A stretch of 43,580 nucleotides of DNA from Mycobacterium sp. PO1. Lineage in GTDB: Bacteria > Actinomycetota > Actinomycetes > Mycobacteriales > Mycobacteriaceae. Under the pieces are notes generated by a model. It saw only the letters and a program-made list of their open reading frames with translations. It did not search any database and had not been told where the DNA came from. Each line of letters starts with the position of its first letter. Position 1 is the stretch's first letter. The stretch covers positions 1 to 43,580 of the forward strand of contig NZ_BLTG01000026.1 of NCBI RefSeq assembly GCF_017312405.1. Reading direction: 5' to 3'. Shown here piece after piece: positions 16,665-24,641 of this stretch. A program made the translations under genes and the position numbers.

Positions 16665-16867
16665 GCCAGGCGGCGGTTGAGTTCGGCGCTCCGTTCGGCG
16701 ACGATGCGGGCGGCCGCGCGGACCCGACGTTTGTGGTCACTGGCAGCATCCAACGCAGCTCGGTGCACAAAAGCTCGCAATGACAGCTCCCCCGACGCGG
16801 CAGCGGTGCGTAGCTGCTCCATCTCTTCGTCGGTGAAATTGACATTCAAAGCCGGCATGCCAGCCAT
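16661..16867 (-). CDS. Ribbon-helix-helix-like antitoxin of the Doc toxin
   Basis: This encodes 68 aa from ATG 16867 ([11 protein letters not shown] 16858 is an alternative). The pattern [15 protein letters not shown] then [11 protein letters not shown] fits a ribbon-helix-helix DNA-binding head: one beta strand plus two helices. The C-terminal tail is basic and helical ([24 protein letters not shown]) and would wrap the toxin. Classical Doc partners are Phd-type; here the fold looks RHH. Upstream, directly abutting the start codon, is a 30-bp palindrome, the probable autoregulatory operator. The toxin gene overlaps its stop by 4 nt. Confidence 0.85.
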   Translation of the reverse strand: MAGMPALNVNFTDEEMEQLRTAAASGELSLRAFVHRAALDAASDHKRRVRAAARIVAERSAELNRRLA

Positions 16868-16897
16868 GGTACCAAGATCAGTACTGATTCAGGTACC
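16868..16897. promoter_or_regulatory. 30-bp palindromic operator of the Doc toxin-antitoxin operon
   Basis: GGTACC occurs at 16868-16873 and 16892-16897, flanking the perfect 12-bp palindrome ATCAGTACTGAT (16877-16888) with 3-nt spacers on both sides. Only the spacers break the symmetry. It abuts the antitoxin start codon, so antitoxin binding here would block transcription initiation, the usual conditional autoregulation of toxin-antitoxin operons. Confidence 0.7.
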
Positions 16898-16943
16898 GCC
16901 AGCCGAGCGGCGCCGGCTTCTCACCTCGCTATGTCGATAGCGG

Positions 16944-17303
16944 TCAGGCCGACCTGGCGTTGGCTCCCCGCAGCCGACCACACTCAGCGACGAACCTCGC
17001 CCACTCGGGGGCCGTGGCGCGGACCGCACAGTTCAACACGGCGTCCTCGCCGACCACCATCCCGGGCGCGTGGGGCGCCAGATTCCAGCGAGTTTGACGA
17101 TCTGTCCGGCCGGACTGTCCTCGAAGCGTTGGAACACCCGCTTGCCGACCCAGTCCGGGACATTGTCGATTCCGGCCGCCACATCCAATTCAGGGACGCG
17201 CAGTGTCGATCTACGCGTCGAGCATGCGACAACCCGCCCAATGCGACTAATTCAGCTGCCAGTCCTGGTCTTTGACGATGACGAAGTTCGCCCTGTTGCC
17301 CAT
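16944..17303 (-). pseudogene. Decayed hypothetical gene(s): MGNRANFV-type N-terminus plus later fragments
   Basis: From ATG 17303 the minus strand reads MGNRANFVIVKDQDWQLN, a TAG, SHWAGCRMLDA, another TAG, then a shifted frame with DVAAGIDNVPDWVGKRV and FEDSPAGQIVKLAGIWRP, and finally VVGEDAVLNCAVRATAPEW running to a TGA at 16944-16946. The N-terminus matches, from memory, small actinobacterial proteins beginning MGNRANFV..DWQLYYSHWAGCRMLDAL, in which Tyr-Tyr stands where this copy has Asn-stop. Nonsense changes and at least one frameshift mean it cannot be expressed as one protein. The last segment may come from a different gene. Together with the neighbouring Uma2 remnant it shows a small decay zone between 16.9 and 17.8 kb. 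Confidence 0.5.
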
Positions 17304-17406
17304 GTCGGCCCCCATCTGTCGTGTGCGCGACTGGGGTCGCACCCGTATCAGTTGAGCGTCCGTCGCGGGTAATCTGCACTGAACGAAGTGCGAAAGGAGG
17401 TGCGCG

Positions 17407-17844
17407 ATGTCTGACATCGCCCACGTCCCTCCTGGGCTGCTGATCTGCCCCACGGTTTCGAAGCGCTTCCTGAGATCGAGGTCATCACCCGCGCGGCGTT
17501 CCCACCAAGTGTGCGCGACCTCGACATCGTCGTGGTTCCGGACCGGGTCTTCGGAAAATCGTCCCGCCCGGGTCGCAGCGACGGACGTCGTCCTCGTCGT
17601 CGAGATCGTCTCACCGGGCTCACGCGGCACCGATCACGTGATGAAGCTGCACGAGTACGCGGCGGCCGGCATCGCGCACTATTGGATCGTCGACCCCGAC
17701 GCGCCGGCCGACGACCGCTTCCTCGCCTACCGACTCGACGGCGACATCTACCGCCGAGTGAGGGCGCTCGACGCAGGCAGAGTACGCCTGAACGAGCCGG
17801 TGACGATGGACTTCCTCCTCGAGGACCTGACGGGTCGCAGCTAG
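17407..17844 (+). pseudogene. Uma2 family endonuclease remnant with two compensating frameshifts
   Basis: From ATG 17407 (strong ribosome site AAAGGAGG at 17393-17400) 145 codons stay open, but only the ends are Uma2-like. Between about 17445 and 17560 the family sequence lies in another frame (HGFEALPEIEVITRAAFPP, then DLDIVVVPDRVF), after which the original frame resumes with ARVAATDVVLVVEIVSPGS and KLHEYAAAGIAHYWIVDPD. Two opposite single-base shifts therefore restored the reading frame while scrambling about 40 residues, including the Asp of the PD-(D/E)XK-like site. The typical ~50-residue N-terminal strand/helix part of Uma2 is also missing. The product is probably inactive. Its stop (TAG) overlaps the stop of the convergent gene in a CTAG. 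Confidence 0.7.
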
Positions 17845-18212
17845 CTTTCTCCCAACTCGGTGCCGGTGGTCTCCCGCAGCTCGAAACCGACATCGTCGCC
17901 CGCGGCGGTGGCCTTCTTCTCAGCGACGATCTCCTGGATCCGCCGGCCGGAGGCTCGCCACCCCTTGACCTTCTCGCGGGCGACCTCGTCCCCGTCGCGT
18001 TCGGTGACCACCTTCCACGGCACTCCGCACAGCTTGGCGAGCAGCCAGATCGGCCACGCAGCCAGCAGCGGCAGCGCGAGCAGGAACAGCACCACGCCGA
18101 AGGTGCTGCTGCCATGGGACGCCATGTCGATGGCGCCCAGCAGTGGCCACTGGGCGCGACGCACCCGCCACGTCACTCCATCCGAGTCGCGGAATTCCGG
18201 CCACCGGATCAT
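17841..18212 (-). CDS. Putative membrane protein, conserved hypothetical
   Basis: This encodes 123 aa from ATG 18212 (MIRWPEFRDSDG); the open frame extends to 19430 but runs antisense through the MFS gene and is rejected. A soluble N-terminus (TWRVRRAQWPLL) is followed by a hydrophobic hairpin at about residues 38-70 (FGVVLFLLALPLLAAWPIWLL), then GVPWKVVTERDGDEVAREKVKGWRASGRRIQEIV and an acidic tail. The charged C-terminal region suggests a cytoplasmic part. It is a mycobacterial-type conserved hypothetical with no enzyme motif. It is divergent from the MFS gene and convergent with the Uma2 remnant, sharing the CTAG. Confidence 0.65.
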   Translation of the reverse strand: MIRWPEFRDSDGVTWRVRRAQWPLLGAIDMASHGSSTFGVVLFLLALPLLAAWPIWLLAKLCGVPWKVVTERDGDEVAREKVKGWRASGRRIQEIVAEKKATAAGDDVGFELRETTGTELGES

Positions 18213-18426
18213 TCTGCCGACCCGCCTGATGGTGTGCAGGTCTGCCCTGTCGTGGCCACATCGACTCCACGGCTGCGTGTCGGCGGTATGCCGGTGTGCT
18301 GGCAGCCTCTGCGTCGATCTGGGCAACAGCACCAACGAAGAATGGAGCTCGCCGCACCGCTCGGCCCCGCATCTGCAGGCCTCGACGCCGATAGATTGAC
18401 CGGGTGACGTTGTCCGCGGGAGCACC

Positions 18427-20019
18427 ATGACCACCACCCAGCCCGTGTCGACGTGGGCGCCGCTGCAGTCCCCGGTGTTCCGCGCGCTGTGGATCGCGCA
18501 GTTCGTCTCCAACCTGGGCACCTGGATGCAGACCGTGGGTGCGCAGTGGATGCTGGTCGACGATCCGCGCGCGGCGGTGCTGGTGCCGCTGGTGCAGACC
18601 GCGACGACGCTGCCGGTGATGCTGCTGGCGCTGCCGTCGGGGGTGTTGGCCGACCTGATCGACCGGCGCCGGCTGCTGATCGCCACCCAGGGTGCGATGG
18701 CGGCGTCGGTGGGGCTGCTCGCCGTGCTGACCGGGGCGGGGCTGACCACGCCGACGGTGCTGTTGCTGCTGTTGTTCGTCATCGGCTGCGGGCAGGCGCT
18801 CACCGCGCCGGCATGGCAGGCCATCCAGCCTGATCTTGTTCCGCCGGCGCAGATTCCGGCGGCCGCCGCACTGGGCAGCATGAGCATGAACGGCGCGCGG
18901 GCGATCGGGCCGGCGATCGCCGGGGCGCTGGTGTCGCTGTCGGGGCCGACGGTGGTGTTCGCGCTCAACGCGGTGTCGTTCGTGGGCATTGTCATCGTGC
19001 TGGTGTGGTGGCGCCGGCCCGCCAACGAGACCAACTTCCCGTCGGAGCGGGCGCTGTCTGCGTTGAGCGCCGGGGGCCGGTTCATCCGCAGCTCACCGAT
19101 CGTGCGGCGGATCCTGCTGCGCACGGCGTTGTTCATCGCCCCGGCCAGCGCGCTGTGGGGTCTGCTGCCGGTGGTCGCCGACCGCCAGCTGGGGTTGACG
19201 GCCTCCGGGTACGGGTTGCTGCTGGGCGCGCTCGGGGTGGGCGCGGTGCTCGGGGCGTTCGGGTTGTCGCGGCTGCGGTCCCGGTTCGAGGAGAACACGC
19301 TGCTGTTGATGGCCGCCGCGGGGTTCGCGATCGCGACGGCGGTGCTGGCGCTGGTGCACGTGTTCGCGATCGTGCTCACCGCGCTGGTGCTCGGCGGGAC
19401 GGCATGGCTGCTGTGTCTGTCGACGCTCAACGCCGCGATGCAACTGAGCCTGCCGGGCTGGGTCCGCGCCCGCGGGCTGTCGGTGTATCAGCTGATCTTC
19501 ATGGGCGGCCAGGCGCTGGGCTCGCTGCTGTGGGGGGTGCTCGCCGGGGCGACGTCGCCGGTGACCAGCCTGCTGGTCAGCGTCGCGATGCTCGGGGTGT
19601 GCGCGCTGTCGCTGCTGTGGTGGCCGCTGCACGCCAAGACCGGCGCCATCGACCTGACGCCGTCGTCGCACTGGCCGGAGCCGACACTGCTGTTCGAGCC
19701 CGAACCGCTCGACGGGCCGGTGTTGGTGATGACCGACTACCGCGTCGACCCCGAACACGAGGAGGAGTTCCTGGCCGCGATGGCCGTGCTGGGACGGTCC
19801 CGGCAACGCACCGGAGCCGCGCGGTGGCGGCTCTACCGCAGCGTGGAACGCGAGCACACCTTCGTCGAGACGTTCGTCGTGCGGTCCTGGGGCGAGCACC
19901 TGCAGCAGCACTACACCCGGCTCACCGGGCAGGACCTACTCATCGAGCAGACCGTCGAACGGATCGTCGGGGGCATGCCGGTGTCGCATCATCTGATTGC
20001 GGTGAACAAGGGGCGGTAG
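18427..20019 (+). CDS. MFS transporter (EntS-like, MFS_3) with C-terminal soluble domain
   Basis: This encodes 530 aa from ATG 18427 with GCGGGAG at 18416-18422. The family start FRALWIAQFVSNLGTWMQTVGAQWMLV is characteristic of the EntS/MFS_3 exporter group. About 12 hydrophobic spans fill residues 15-405, with the loop-2/3 motif ADLIDRRRLL near 75. About 125 residues follow after the last span: PVLVMTDYRVDPEHEEEF, GAARWRLYRSVE and HTFVETFVVRSWGEHLQQH, which look like an antibiotic-biosynthesis-monooxygenase (ABM)-like ferredoxin-fold domain. MFS_3 proteins fused to such a domain occur widely in actinobacteria; the cargo is unknown. A palindromic repeat begins 6 nt after the stop and may form a 3' hairpin. 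Confidence 0.9.
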   Translation: MTTTQPVSTWAPLQSPVFRALWIAQFVSNLGTWMQTVGAQWMLVDDPRAAVLVPLVQTATTLPVMLLALPSGVLADLIDRRRLLIATQGAMAASVGLLAVLTGAGLTTPTVLLLLLFVIGCGQALTAPAWQAIQPDLVPPAQIPAAAALGSMSMNGARAIGPAIAGALVSLSGPTVVFALNAVSFVGIVIVLVWWRRPANETNFPSERALSALSAGGRFIRSSPIVRRILLRTALFIAPASALWGLLPVVADRQLGLTASGYGLLLGALGVGAVLGAFGLSRLRSRFEENTLLLMAAAGFAIATAVLALVHVFAIVLTALVLGGTAWLLCLSTLNAAMQLSLPGWVRARGLSVYQLIFMGGQALGSLLWGVLAGATSPVTSLLVSVAMLGVCALSLLWWPLHAKTGAIDLTPSSHWPEPTLLFEPEPLDGPVLVMTDYRVDPEHEEEFLAAMAVLGRSRQRTGAARWRLYRSVEREHTFVETFVVRSWGEHLQQHYTRLTGQDLLIEQTVERIVGGMPVSHHLIAVNKGR

Positions 20020-20025
20020 CAGGTG

Positions 20026-20088
20026 CGTTCAGACTGCAGCCACGGCGGGGATACCGCCCGAAACGCCGCCGCCGGCACAGTCTGAACG
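20026..20088. repeat. Dispersed ~60-bp palindromic repeat, copy 2, with perfect 11-bp terminal inverted repeats
   Basis: CGTTCAGACTG (20026-20036) is the exact reverse complement of CAGTCTGAACG (20078-20088). The inner arms are also partly complementary (CGGCGG against CCGCCG), so the RNA or a single DNA strand could fold into one long imperfect hairpin. It begins 6 nt after the MFS stop codon. The stretch 20032-20088 matches 13641-13697 at 45 of 57 positions without gaps. It resembles REP-type elements rather than a coding remnant. Confidence 0.65.
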
Positions 20089-20177
20089 GACCCAGCCGCT
20101 CGCGCTGAGGGGCCCGGACTTGTCGGGCCTGCCGAATACAGTGCCGTCACACCTATCCACCTGGGGAGGAGACGGAT

Positions 20178-21104
20178 ATGGCACCCAAGCCCAAGGCCAC
20201 TTCGCGGCCGATCGACATCGTGCCGGCGCGGCGACGTCCGATGCTCTCGGTTGCGATTGCCGTCGCCGAGCAGGGGGCCTCGCAGTACCGCTACTCGGCG
20301 CGGGGTGGCGAACAGCGCTGGACTGGGATGCTCGAGGCTGAGAACCGAGACAGCGCGCTGCTCGACGTGATCAGTCGAATCCGTGAGACCTGCGACGTGG
20401 AGCGGATCCGGTTCGTGGTGCAACTGTCCCCGCGCAGCATGCTGTGGGCCATGCGCGACGAGATCGCGCTGCTGATGCCCGGGGTGTGGATCGAGCGGCC
20501 GAGGCTGTCCGACGAGACGCTCATCCGGCAGGCCTGCATGGGGCTGCGTGAGGCGGCGCCGGTCCCGACAGGTCCGGTCTGGGTCGCCACCGACGGCTCG
20601 GTACGGGGCAGGTTCACCGGCTACGGGTGGCTCGCCTCATCGGGTGAGTATGGGCTGCAGGGCTTTCGGCATTCGGTCAAACTCATCGGCCCCAAAGTGG
20701 TTCTTGTGGCCGAGCTGCGCGCGATCGGATCTGCGGTGCAGAAGCTGCGGGGACGCGACATCACGGTGCTCAGCGACAGCAAGCACGCCATCGCCATGGT
20801 GCATCGGTGGATGGCCGGCCATGACGTCCTGCCCGAGGGCTACGCCACCTACCGGGAAAGTGGACGCACACCGGGGCTGGTTCGCGCACGGGAGATAATC
20901 CATCAGGAGCGTGACCGACTCACCCTGGTCTGGGTGAAGGGCCACCGAGGGGAGCCGCTCAACGAGGGCGCCGACGCGCTGGCCCGGCTGGCGTCACGGT
21001 ATGCGTTGGGCGGCAGTGGCCTTGACAGCGCTGAGTATCGCCGCCGTGCCGACGATCTCGCGGCGACGTTCTCGCGGGAGTTCAATCGCCAGCGGACGGC
21101 CTGA
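20178..21104 (+). CDS. RNase H-like (RNase HI fold) protein with novel N-terminal half
   Basis: This encodes 308 aa from ATG 20178 with GGGGAGGAG upstream and a TACAGT -10-like box at 20137-20142. The C-terminal half (about 132-285) carries an RNase HI active-site set: D139 (VWVATDGSV), E179 (VLVAELRAI), D200 (ITVLSDSKHA) and D267 (NEGADALARLA), with H256 in WVKGHRG as the usual helper. All four acidic residues are present, so hydrolysis of RNA in RNA/DNA hybrids is expected. Residues 1-130 (RPMLSVAIAVAEQGASQ, LDVISRIRETCDVERIRFVV) look like a second, degenerate RNase H-like or lid domain and are not a known hybrid-binding domain I recognise. It appears to be a solitary gene with no operon partner. 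Confidence 0.85.
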   Translation: MAPKPKATSRPIDIVPARRRPMLSVAIAVAEQGASQYRYSARGGEQRWTGMLEAENRDSALLDVISRIRETCDVERIRFVVQLSPRSMLWAMRDEIALLMPGVWIERPRLSDETLIRQACMGLREAAPVPTGPVWVATDGSVRGRFTGYGWLASSGEYGLQGFRHSVKLIGPKVVLVAELRAIGSAVQKLRGRDITVLSDSKHAIAMVHRWMAGHDVLPEGYATYRESGRTPGLVRAREIIHQERDRLTLVWVKGHRGEPLNEGADALARLASRYALGGSGLDSAEYRRRADDLAATFSREFNRQRTA

Positions 21105-21300
21105 CGGGAGTTGATCTGCGAGCCTCGAATGGATAGCGATCTGGCGTGGTGAAGCCGATCATCGAGCCGCTGGGTCGGTTAGCACTGCTTCGGCCTGGAG
21201 TGCCGTTCGGGTCCGACCGCTAGAACATGCCTCGGCCGGTTCGGTGAGGTCGCTTCTAGAGCTGATGGGTCGTCGTGCCACACCTTGGTACTTGGAGTGC

Positions 21301-21972
21301 CTAGGAGGGGGGTGCGATGAATCGCGCATCAACTGTCGCCGACACGCTGATGTCTTTCGGTGCGAGCTCAACGTCCGGGCGGCCGGCAGATGACCCCGGT
21401 GCCGCGTCCATGTACGCCATCCCGTCGCCACCGTGGGACTGCGCTTGGGACCCGAGCATCCCAGGATCGGCGATCGCGACGGCACGAACTTTTCCGAGAT
21501 CGAGGGCGTCGGCGTACAGCTGCGCGCGGGCTGCCGCATCCTGTACGGCCCGGCTACGAACTTCCGCGACCAGTCGGTCCCGGCTTTCTGTGGTGAGCAC
21601 CCACTTCACATGCGAGAGCTCGAAACCTTCGGTTCCGGTGATGTGCCCTCCAACCCATTGCGACAGTGCGATGAAGTCGCAGAACTGCACCTCTACGCCG
21701 ACGCTGGCGACATGGACGAGCGGGAGTTGTTCACCTTCCTCATTTCTGGGCCGATGAGACCACGTACGCAACTGTGCCGCCGACCACTCCGTGACGGCAC
21801 CGGCGTCCTCGAGCCGGGAGATCGATTCCTTGACGACGGCGAGGTCACGCGCCACCTGGTCGTAGACCCAGTCCTTCTCGGGGCCGTGATAGCTGATAGA
21901 TGCGTGCACGGTTCCCCGCTCGGGCGGCCGGAAGGCAGAGAACGAACCCCGGACTGTGATCTCAGTTGACAT
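21301..21972 (-). CDS. SIMPL domain (DUF541) protein
   Basis: This encodes 223 aa from ATG 21972 (MSTEITVRGSF); GTG 22002 is also in frame and neither has a good ribosome site. SIMPL features: the opening beta strand ITVRGSFSAFRPPERG, central HVASVGVEVQFCDFIALSQWV, RSRAVQDAAARAQLYADALDLGKVRAVAI, which is the diagnostic helix-strand pair (A..A..Y...LG), and a C-terminal DISVSATVDARFIA. Bacterial SIMPL proteins are secreted or anchored beta-rich modules, but here there is no signal peptide, so this copy is probably cytoplasmic. Its biochemical role is unknown. It stands alone, about 200 bp from the convergent RNase H-like gene. Confidence 0.85.
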   Translation of the reverse strand: MSTEITVRGSFSAFRPPERGTVHASISYHGPEKDWVYDQVARDLAVVKESISRLEDAGAVTEWSAAQLRTWSHRPRNEEGEQLPLVHVASVGVEVQFCDFIALSQWVGGHITGTEGFELSHVKWVLTTESRDRLVAEVRSRAVQDAAARAQLYADALDLGKVRAVAIADPGMLGSQAQSHGGDGMAYMDAAPGSSAGRPDVELAPKDISVSATVDARFIAPPS

Positions 21973-22002
21973 TCGGGCAACGCTAGTGGGAGGCACCGAC
22001 AC

Positions 22003-22343
22003 CGTCGTGCAGAACTGATGGCGTAGACGTCCGACCAGGACTCGATCCGTCGCTGCAACACCGAATTGGCGAGAGGTGTTGTTCCATGGGCTTTCGTGCG
22101 CATTGTTTCAACAAGGTGCCCGAGTGGGCTCTTAGGTTTTTTGAGGCGCTGAGCTTGGGTTTGCCATGTTCGCGCAGTTCAGGCGTCGAATCCGCACAAC
22201 GAGGTATCAGGACGAAAGACACTTGCATCCGACGTCGGCGGGATAACGTCGGCGAGGACCAGGCAAACATGGTGATTGCGCACTTACTCCAACATCAACC
22301 GCAGGGGTGGGGTGAAGTTCCGCCCAGAACCGAAAGGATTGCA
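22003..22343. other. Intergenic, no gene recognised
   Basis: This 341-bp divergent region lies between the SIMPL gene and the zinc-ribbon gene. Frames on both strands run through it but give unnatural, Arg/Cys-rich translations. I see no tRNA-like cloverleaf, insertion-sequence end or clear terminator. It is less GC-rich than the flanks, so it may contain the promoters of both genes. Confidence 0.3.
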
Positions 22344-22922
22344 GTGCCTCTGAACAAAGAGGGCGACAAGGTTTCGATGCAGGAGGCGTTCGACGCATGG
22401 CAGCCTCACGCGGTGGCGCTGCTGATAGAAACCGCCAAGCGGTACAACGGCTTTGTGACGTACTCACAGCTGGCTGAGTTTGTCCAAGCACAGACCGGCA
22501 TCACGCACAGAGGGCTCGTGATGAACTGGATCGGCGACGTCCTCGGCGGGGTCATTTCTGTATGTGCGAGCAACGGTTGGCCGCAGCTGACGTCATTGTG
22601 TGTGACTTCAGATGGAACTGTCGGGGCTGGATACAGGTTTGCAGTTCTCGCTGCGGCAGGCACGGACTCCAGCAAGGAGCATGCGGGGGATCCACAGAGC
22701 CTCGACGATCTCGACGAACACGCCGCCCGCATGCGCCTGGAGTGCTACAGGTTCTTCGGAGCTGACCTCCCACCGGACGGTGGCAAGCCAACACTGACGC
22801 CAAAAGCACACGCGAAGAAGGAGTACAAGAAAGCTCAGGCCAAGCTGGATGCACCGTTGAACTTCTGCTCCAAGTGCAACGAGGCACTACCTATGACAGG
22901 GCAGTGCGACAACTGCGACTGA
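22344..22922 (+). CDS. Conserved actinobacterial protein with C-terminal zinc ribbon
   Basis: This encodes 192 aa from GTG 22344, chosen for GAAAGGA about 6 nt upstream; the frame is open back to 22086 without supporting signals. The N-terminal domain (about 12-110) reads VTYSQLAEFVQAQTGITHRGLVMNW-type helix-turn-helix, then IGDVLGGVISVC, WPQLTSLCV and GTVGAGYRF, a pattern I recall from actinobacterial proteins of unknown function. The middle has RLECYRFFGADLPPDGGKP followed by a Lys-rich stretch, and the protein ends in a CSKC...CDNC zinc ribbon. The mix of wHTH and zinc ribbon suggests nucleic-acid contact (inference). An open stretch of about 60 codons continues in the same frame after the stop, including a short GTG-started frame at 23010-23114. 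Confidence 0.75.
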   Translation: MPLNKEGDKVSMQEAFDAWQPHAVALLIETAKRYNGFVTYSQLAEFVQAQTGITHRGLVMNWIGDVLGGVISVCASNGWPQLTSLCVTSDGTVGAGYRFAVLAAAGTDSSKEHAGDPQSLDDLDEHAARMRLECYRFFGADLPPDGGKPTLTPKAHAKKEYKKAQAKLDAPLNFCSKCNEALPMTGQCDNCD

Positions 22923-23085
22923 GCCACGGACCGTTCGCCCGCTGAGGGAGCCGAAGTAGAGGCGTGCCGTGAAGCATGTGGCCTCGAAGGTCGGTCATCA
23001 GTACCTTGCGTGAATGATGATTATTGGCGAAGCTCGCAAGTCGAGCTACTCATCCACGAATCGACCGACGGCTTCGACTACTGGT

Positions 23086-23358
23086 TCAGGTACGGCGCAG
23101 CAAATCTCGAATGAGTGCTGGCATTGAGAACGAGACTTTCAACGCGCTCGCGTGGGCATTGAGCGCAGCGTCGATGGTTCGGCCCTCGATTTTCCCGCGG
23201 CATGCGTTAGCCGATTCACGGAGCGAAGAATCGGCGAACCGCGCTACCACCTCGGCCGCTGAGTCCGCATCGTCGTAAATTACCGTCCTGCGGCTACTGA
23301 ACGCCCCACTACAGACGATGAACTCGGCCGCTTCGTCATCCGGGCCACCCATCAACAT
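23086..23358 (-). CDS. Small hypothetical protein, doubtful
   Basis: This encodes 90 aa from ATG 23358, or 88 aa from ATG 23352. The translation looks natural (AAEFIVCSGAF, RTVIYDDADSAAEVVARF, GRTIDAALNAHASALKVSF): amphipathic, with acidic residues, and unlike the Arg-rich shadows around it. A stop lies four codons upstream and there is no ribosome site. It may be an intact small gene or the remnant of a larger one. The rest of the 22923-23499 gap holds only a 34-codon plus-strand frame (23010-23114, with ESTDGFDYWFRYGAANLE) that could be another remnant. Confidence 0.35.
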   Translation of the reverse strand: MLMGGPDDEAAEFIVCSGAFSSRRTVIYDDADSAAEVVARFADSSLRESANACRGKIEGRTIDAALNAHASALKVSFSMPALIRDLLRRT

Positions 23359-23499
23359 GCGTTTGGCGCGTCATCCAGGCAGAGCTTGGCGACGGCGTCT
23401 CTTGAAGCTGCCCGAACAACCGATCGGCAGCCTGATCACCTTCCGAGCCAAGTAACGACTTTCGGTCAAGGTGTCATACCCCAGTGCGATGATCGGTTC

Positions 23500-24456
23500 A
23501 TGGAGGGTTACGACGTCATCGGGGACATCCACGGCAGCGCGACGAAGCTCGAGGTGCTGCTCAACAAGCTCGATTATGAGTTGGACGAGGTGACGGACGC
23601 CTACCGACACCCGCAGCGCACCGTCATCTTTGTCGGTGACCTAATCGACCGAGGCCGCGAGCAGCTACGCGTTCTCGAGATCGCCAAGGCCATGGCCGAC
23701 GCCGGCACCGCCCAACTGGTGATGGGTAATCACGAGTTCAATGCGATCGCGTACGCCACCGAGTGGCCCGCCCGCAGCGGGAAGTTCCTGCGACCACGCA
23801 CCGAGAAGAACGACCATCAACACCACGCCTTCCTCGAGCAAGTCACCGGGCCGCGGTACGCGCAATACATCAGCTGGTTCCGCTCGCTCCCGCTGTGGCT
23901 GGAACTGGACGGGCTTCGTGTCGTGCATGCCTGCTGGCATCAACCGTCGATGGACATCGTGACAACCGCGCTCGGCGGGAACCGCTTCACCAGCGACGAT
24001 CAACTGGCACGAGCATCCGACCCCAACGATCCGCTGTTCACCGCAGTCGAGGTCCTGTTGAAGGGGCCCGAGGTCAGCCTGGTCGACCACGGCCAGCCCG
24101 CCTACCTCGACAAGGACGGAGTCGCGCGCGAACGCGCACGCATCCGGTGGTGGGCCGCCGACGCCACCACGCTCAGGGATGTCGCGATGCTGGATCGCAC
24201 CTTCACCACGGCGGACGGCAGTGCCTATCCCGACCTGCCGCATCTCCCGGTGCGGGCCGAGTCACGGTCCTACGTCTACGACGGTGACGTGCCCGTGCTT
24301 TTCGGACATTACTGGCGCACAGGCACTCCCGCCCACCTCGAGGACTGGACGGCGCGCACCGCATGCCTGGACTTCAGCGCGGTCAGGGACGGCGACCTGA
24401 CCGCGTACCGCTGGTCCGGCGAGCCCGAGCTCCGCGAGGAGAACTTCGTTCAGTAG
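23500..24456 (+). CDS. Calcineurin-like metallophosphoesterase
   Basis: This encodes 318 aa from ATG 23500 (MEGYDVIGDIHG). All five metal-site blocks are present: GDIHG (residues 8-12), FVGDLIDRGRE near 51, VMGNHEFN near 80, the His in VVHACWH near 147, and LFGHYW near 267. This is the PrpE/ApaH-like group of dinuclear-metal phosphatases and nucleotidases acting on protein phosphoserine or diadenosine polyphosphates. An insert between blocks 4 and 5 (about 150-250) is larger than in ApaH and contains IRWWAADATTLRD. It may be part of a small operon with the following zinc-cysteine protein (186 bp gap). Metal-dependent phosphoesterase activity is very likely; the substrate is unknown. Confidence 0.9.
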   Translation: MEGYDVIGDIHGSATKLEVLLNKLDYELDEVTDAYRHPQRTVIFVGDLIDRGREQLRVLEIAKAMADAGTAQLVMGNHEFNAIAYATEWPARSGKFLRPRTEKNDHQHHAFLEQVTGPRYAQYISWFRSLPLWLELDGLRVVHACWHQPSMDIVTTALGGNRFTSDDQLARASDPNDPLFTAVEVLLKGPEVSLVDHGQPAYLDKDGVARERARIRWWAADATTLRDVAMLDRTFTTADGSAYPDLPHLPVRAESRSYVYDGDVPVLFGHYWRTGTPAHLEDWTARTACLDFSAVRDGDLTAYRWSGEPELREENFVQ

Positions 24457-24641
24457 CCGCCGCACTGTCGGTGCCCGGGGTTATCCTGAACTCGGCTCAA
24501 GAGCGGACGGCTGTTCGGGTACCTGGCCCGCCGTCCCGGCAACCGCGTGACCACCACACGGTGCCCCGGGGGAAGAGCAGGCACGCCCCGGCGTGCAAGC
24601 GGTGGGCACCCGAACGCGGTGTCGCCAGAAATGGCGGAAAG

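Noticed and set aside
18213..19430. Minus-strand frame extending the 123-aa membrane protein to 529 aa
   Set aside because: It is a GC-driven antisense of the MFS gene, rich in Ser, Thr and Ala without fold.
22090..22170. tRNA-like stretch (GGTGCCCGAGTGGGCT)
   Set aside because: No acceptor stem, T-arm or CCA end can be drawn around it.
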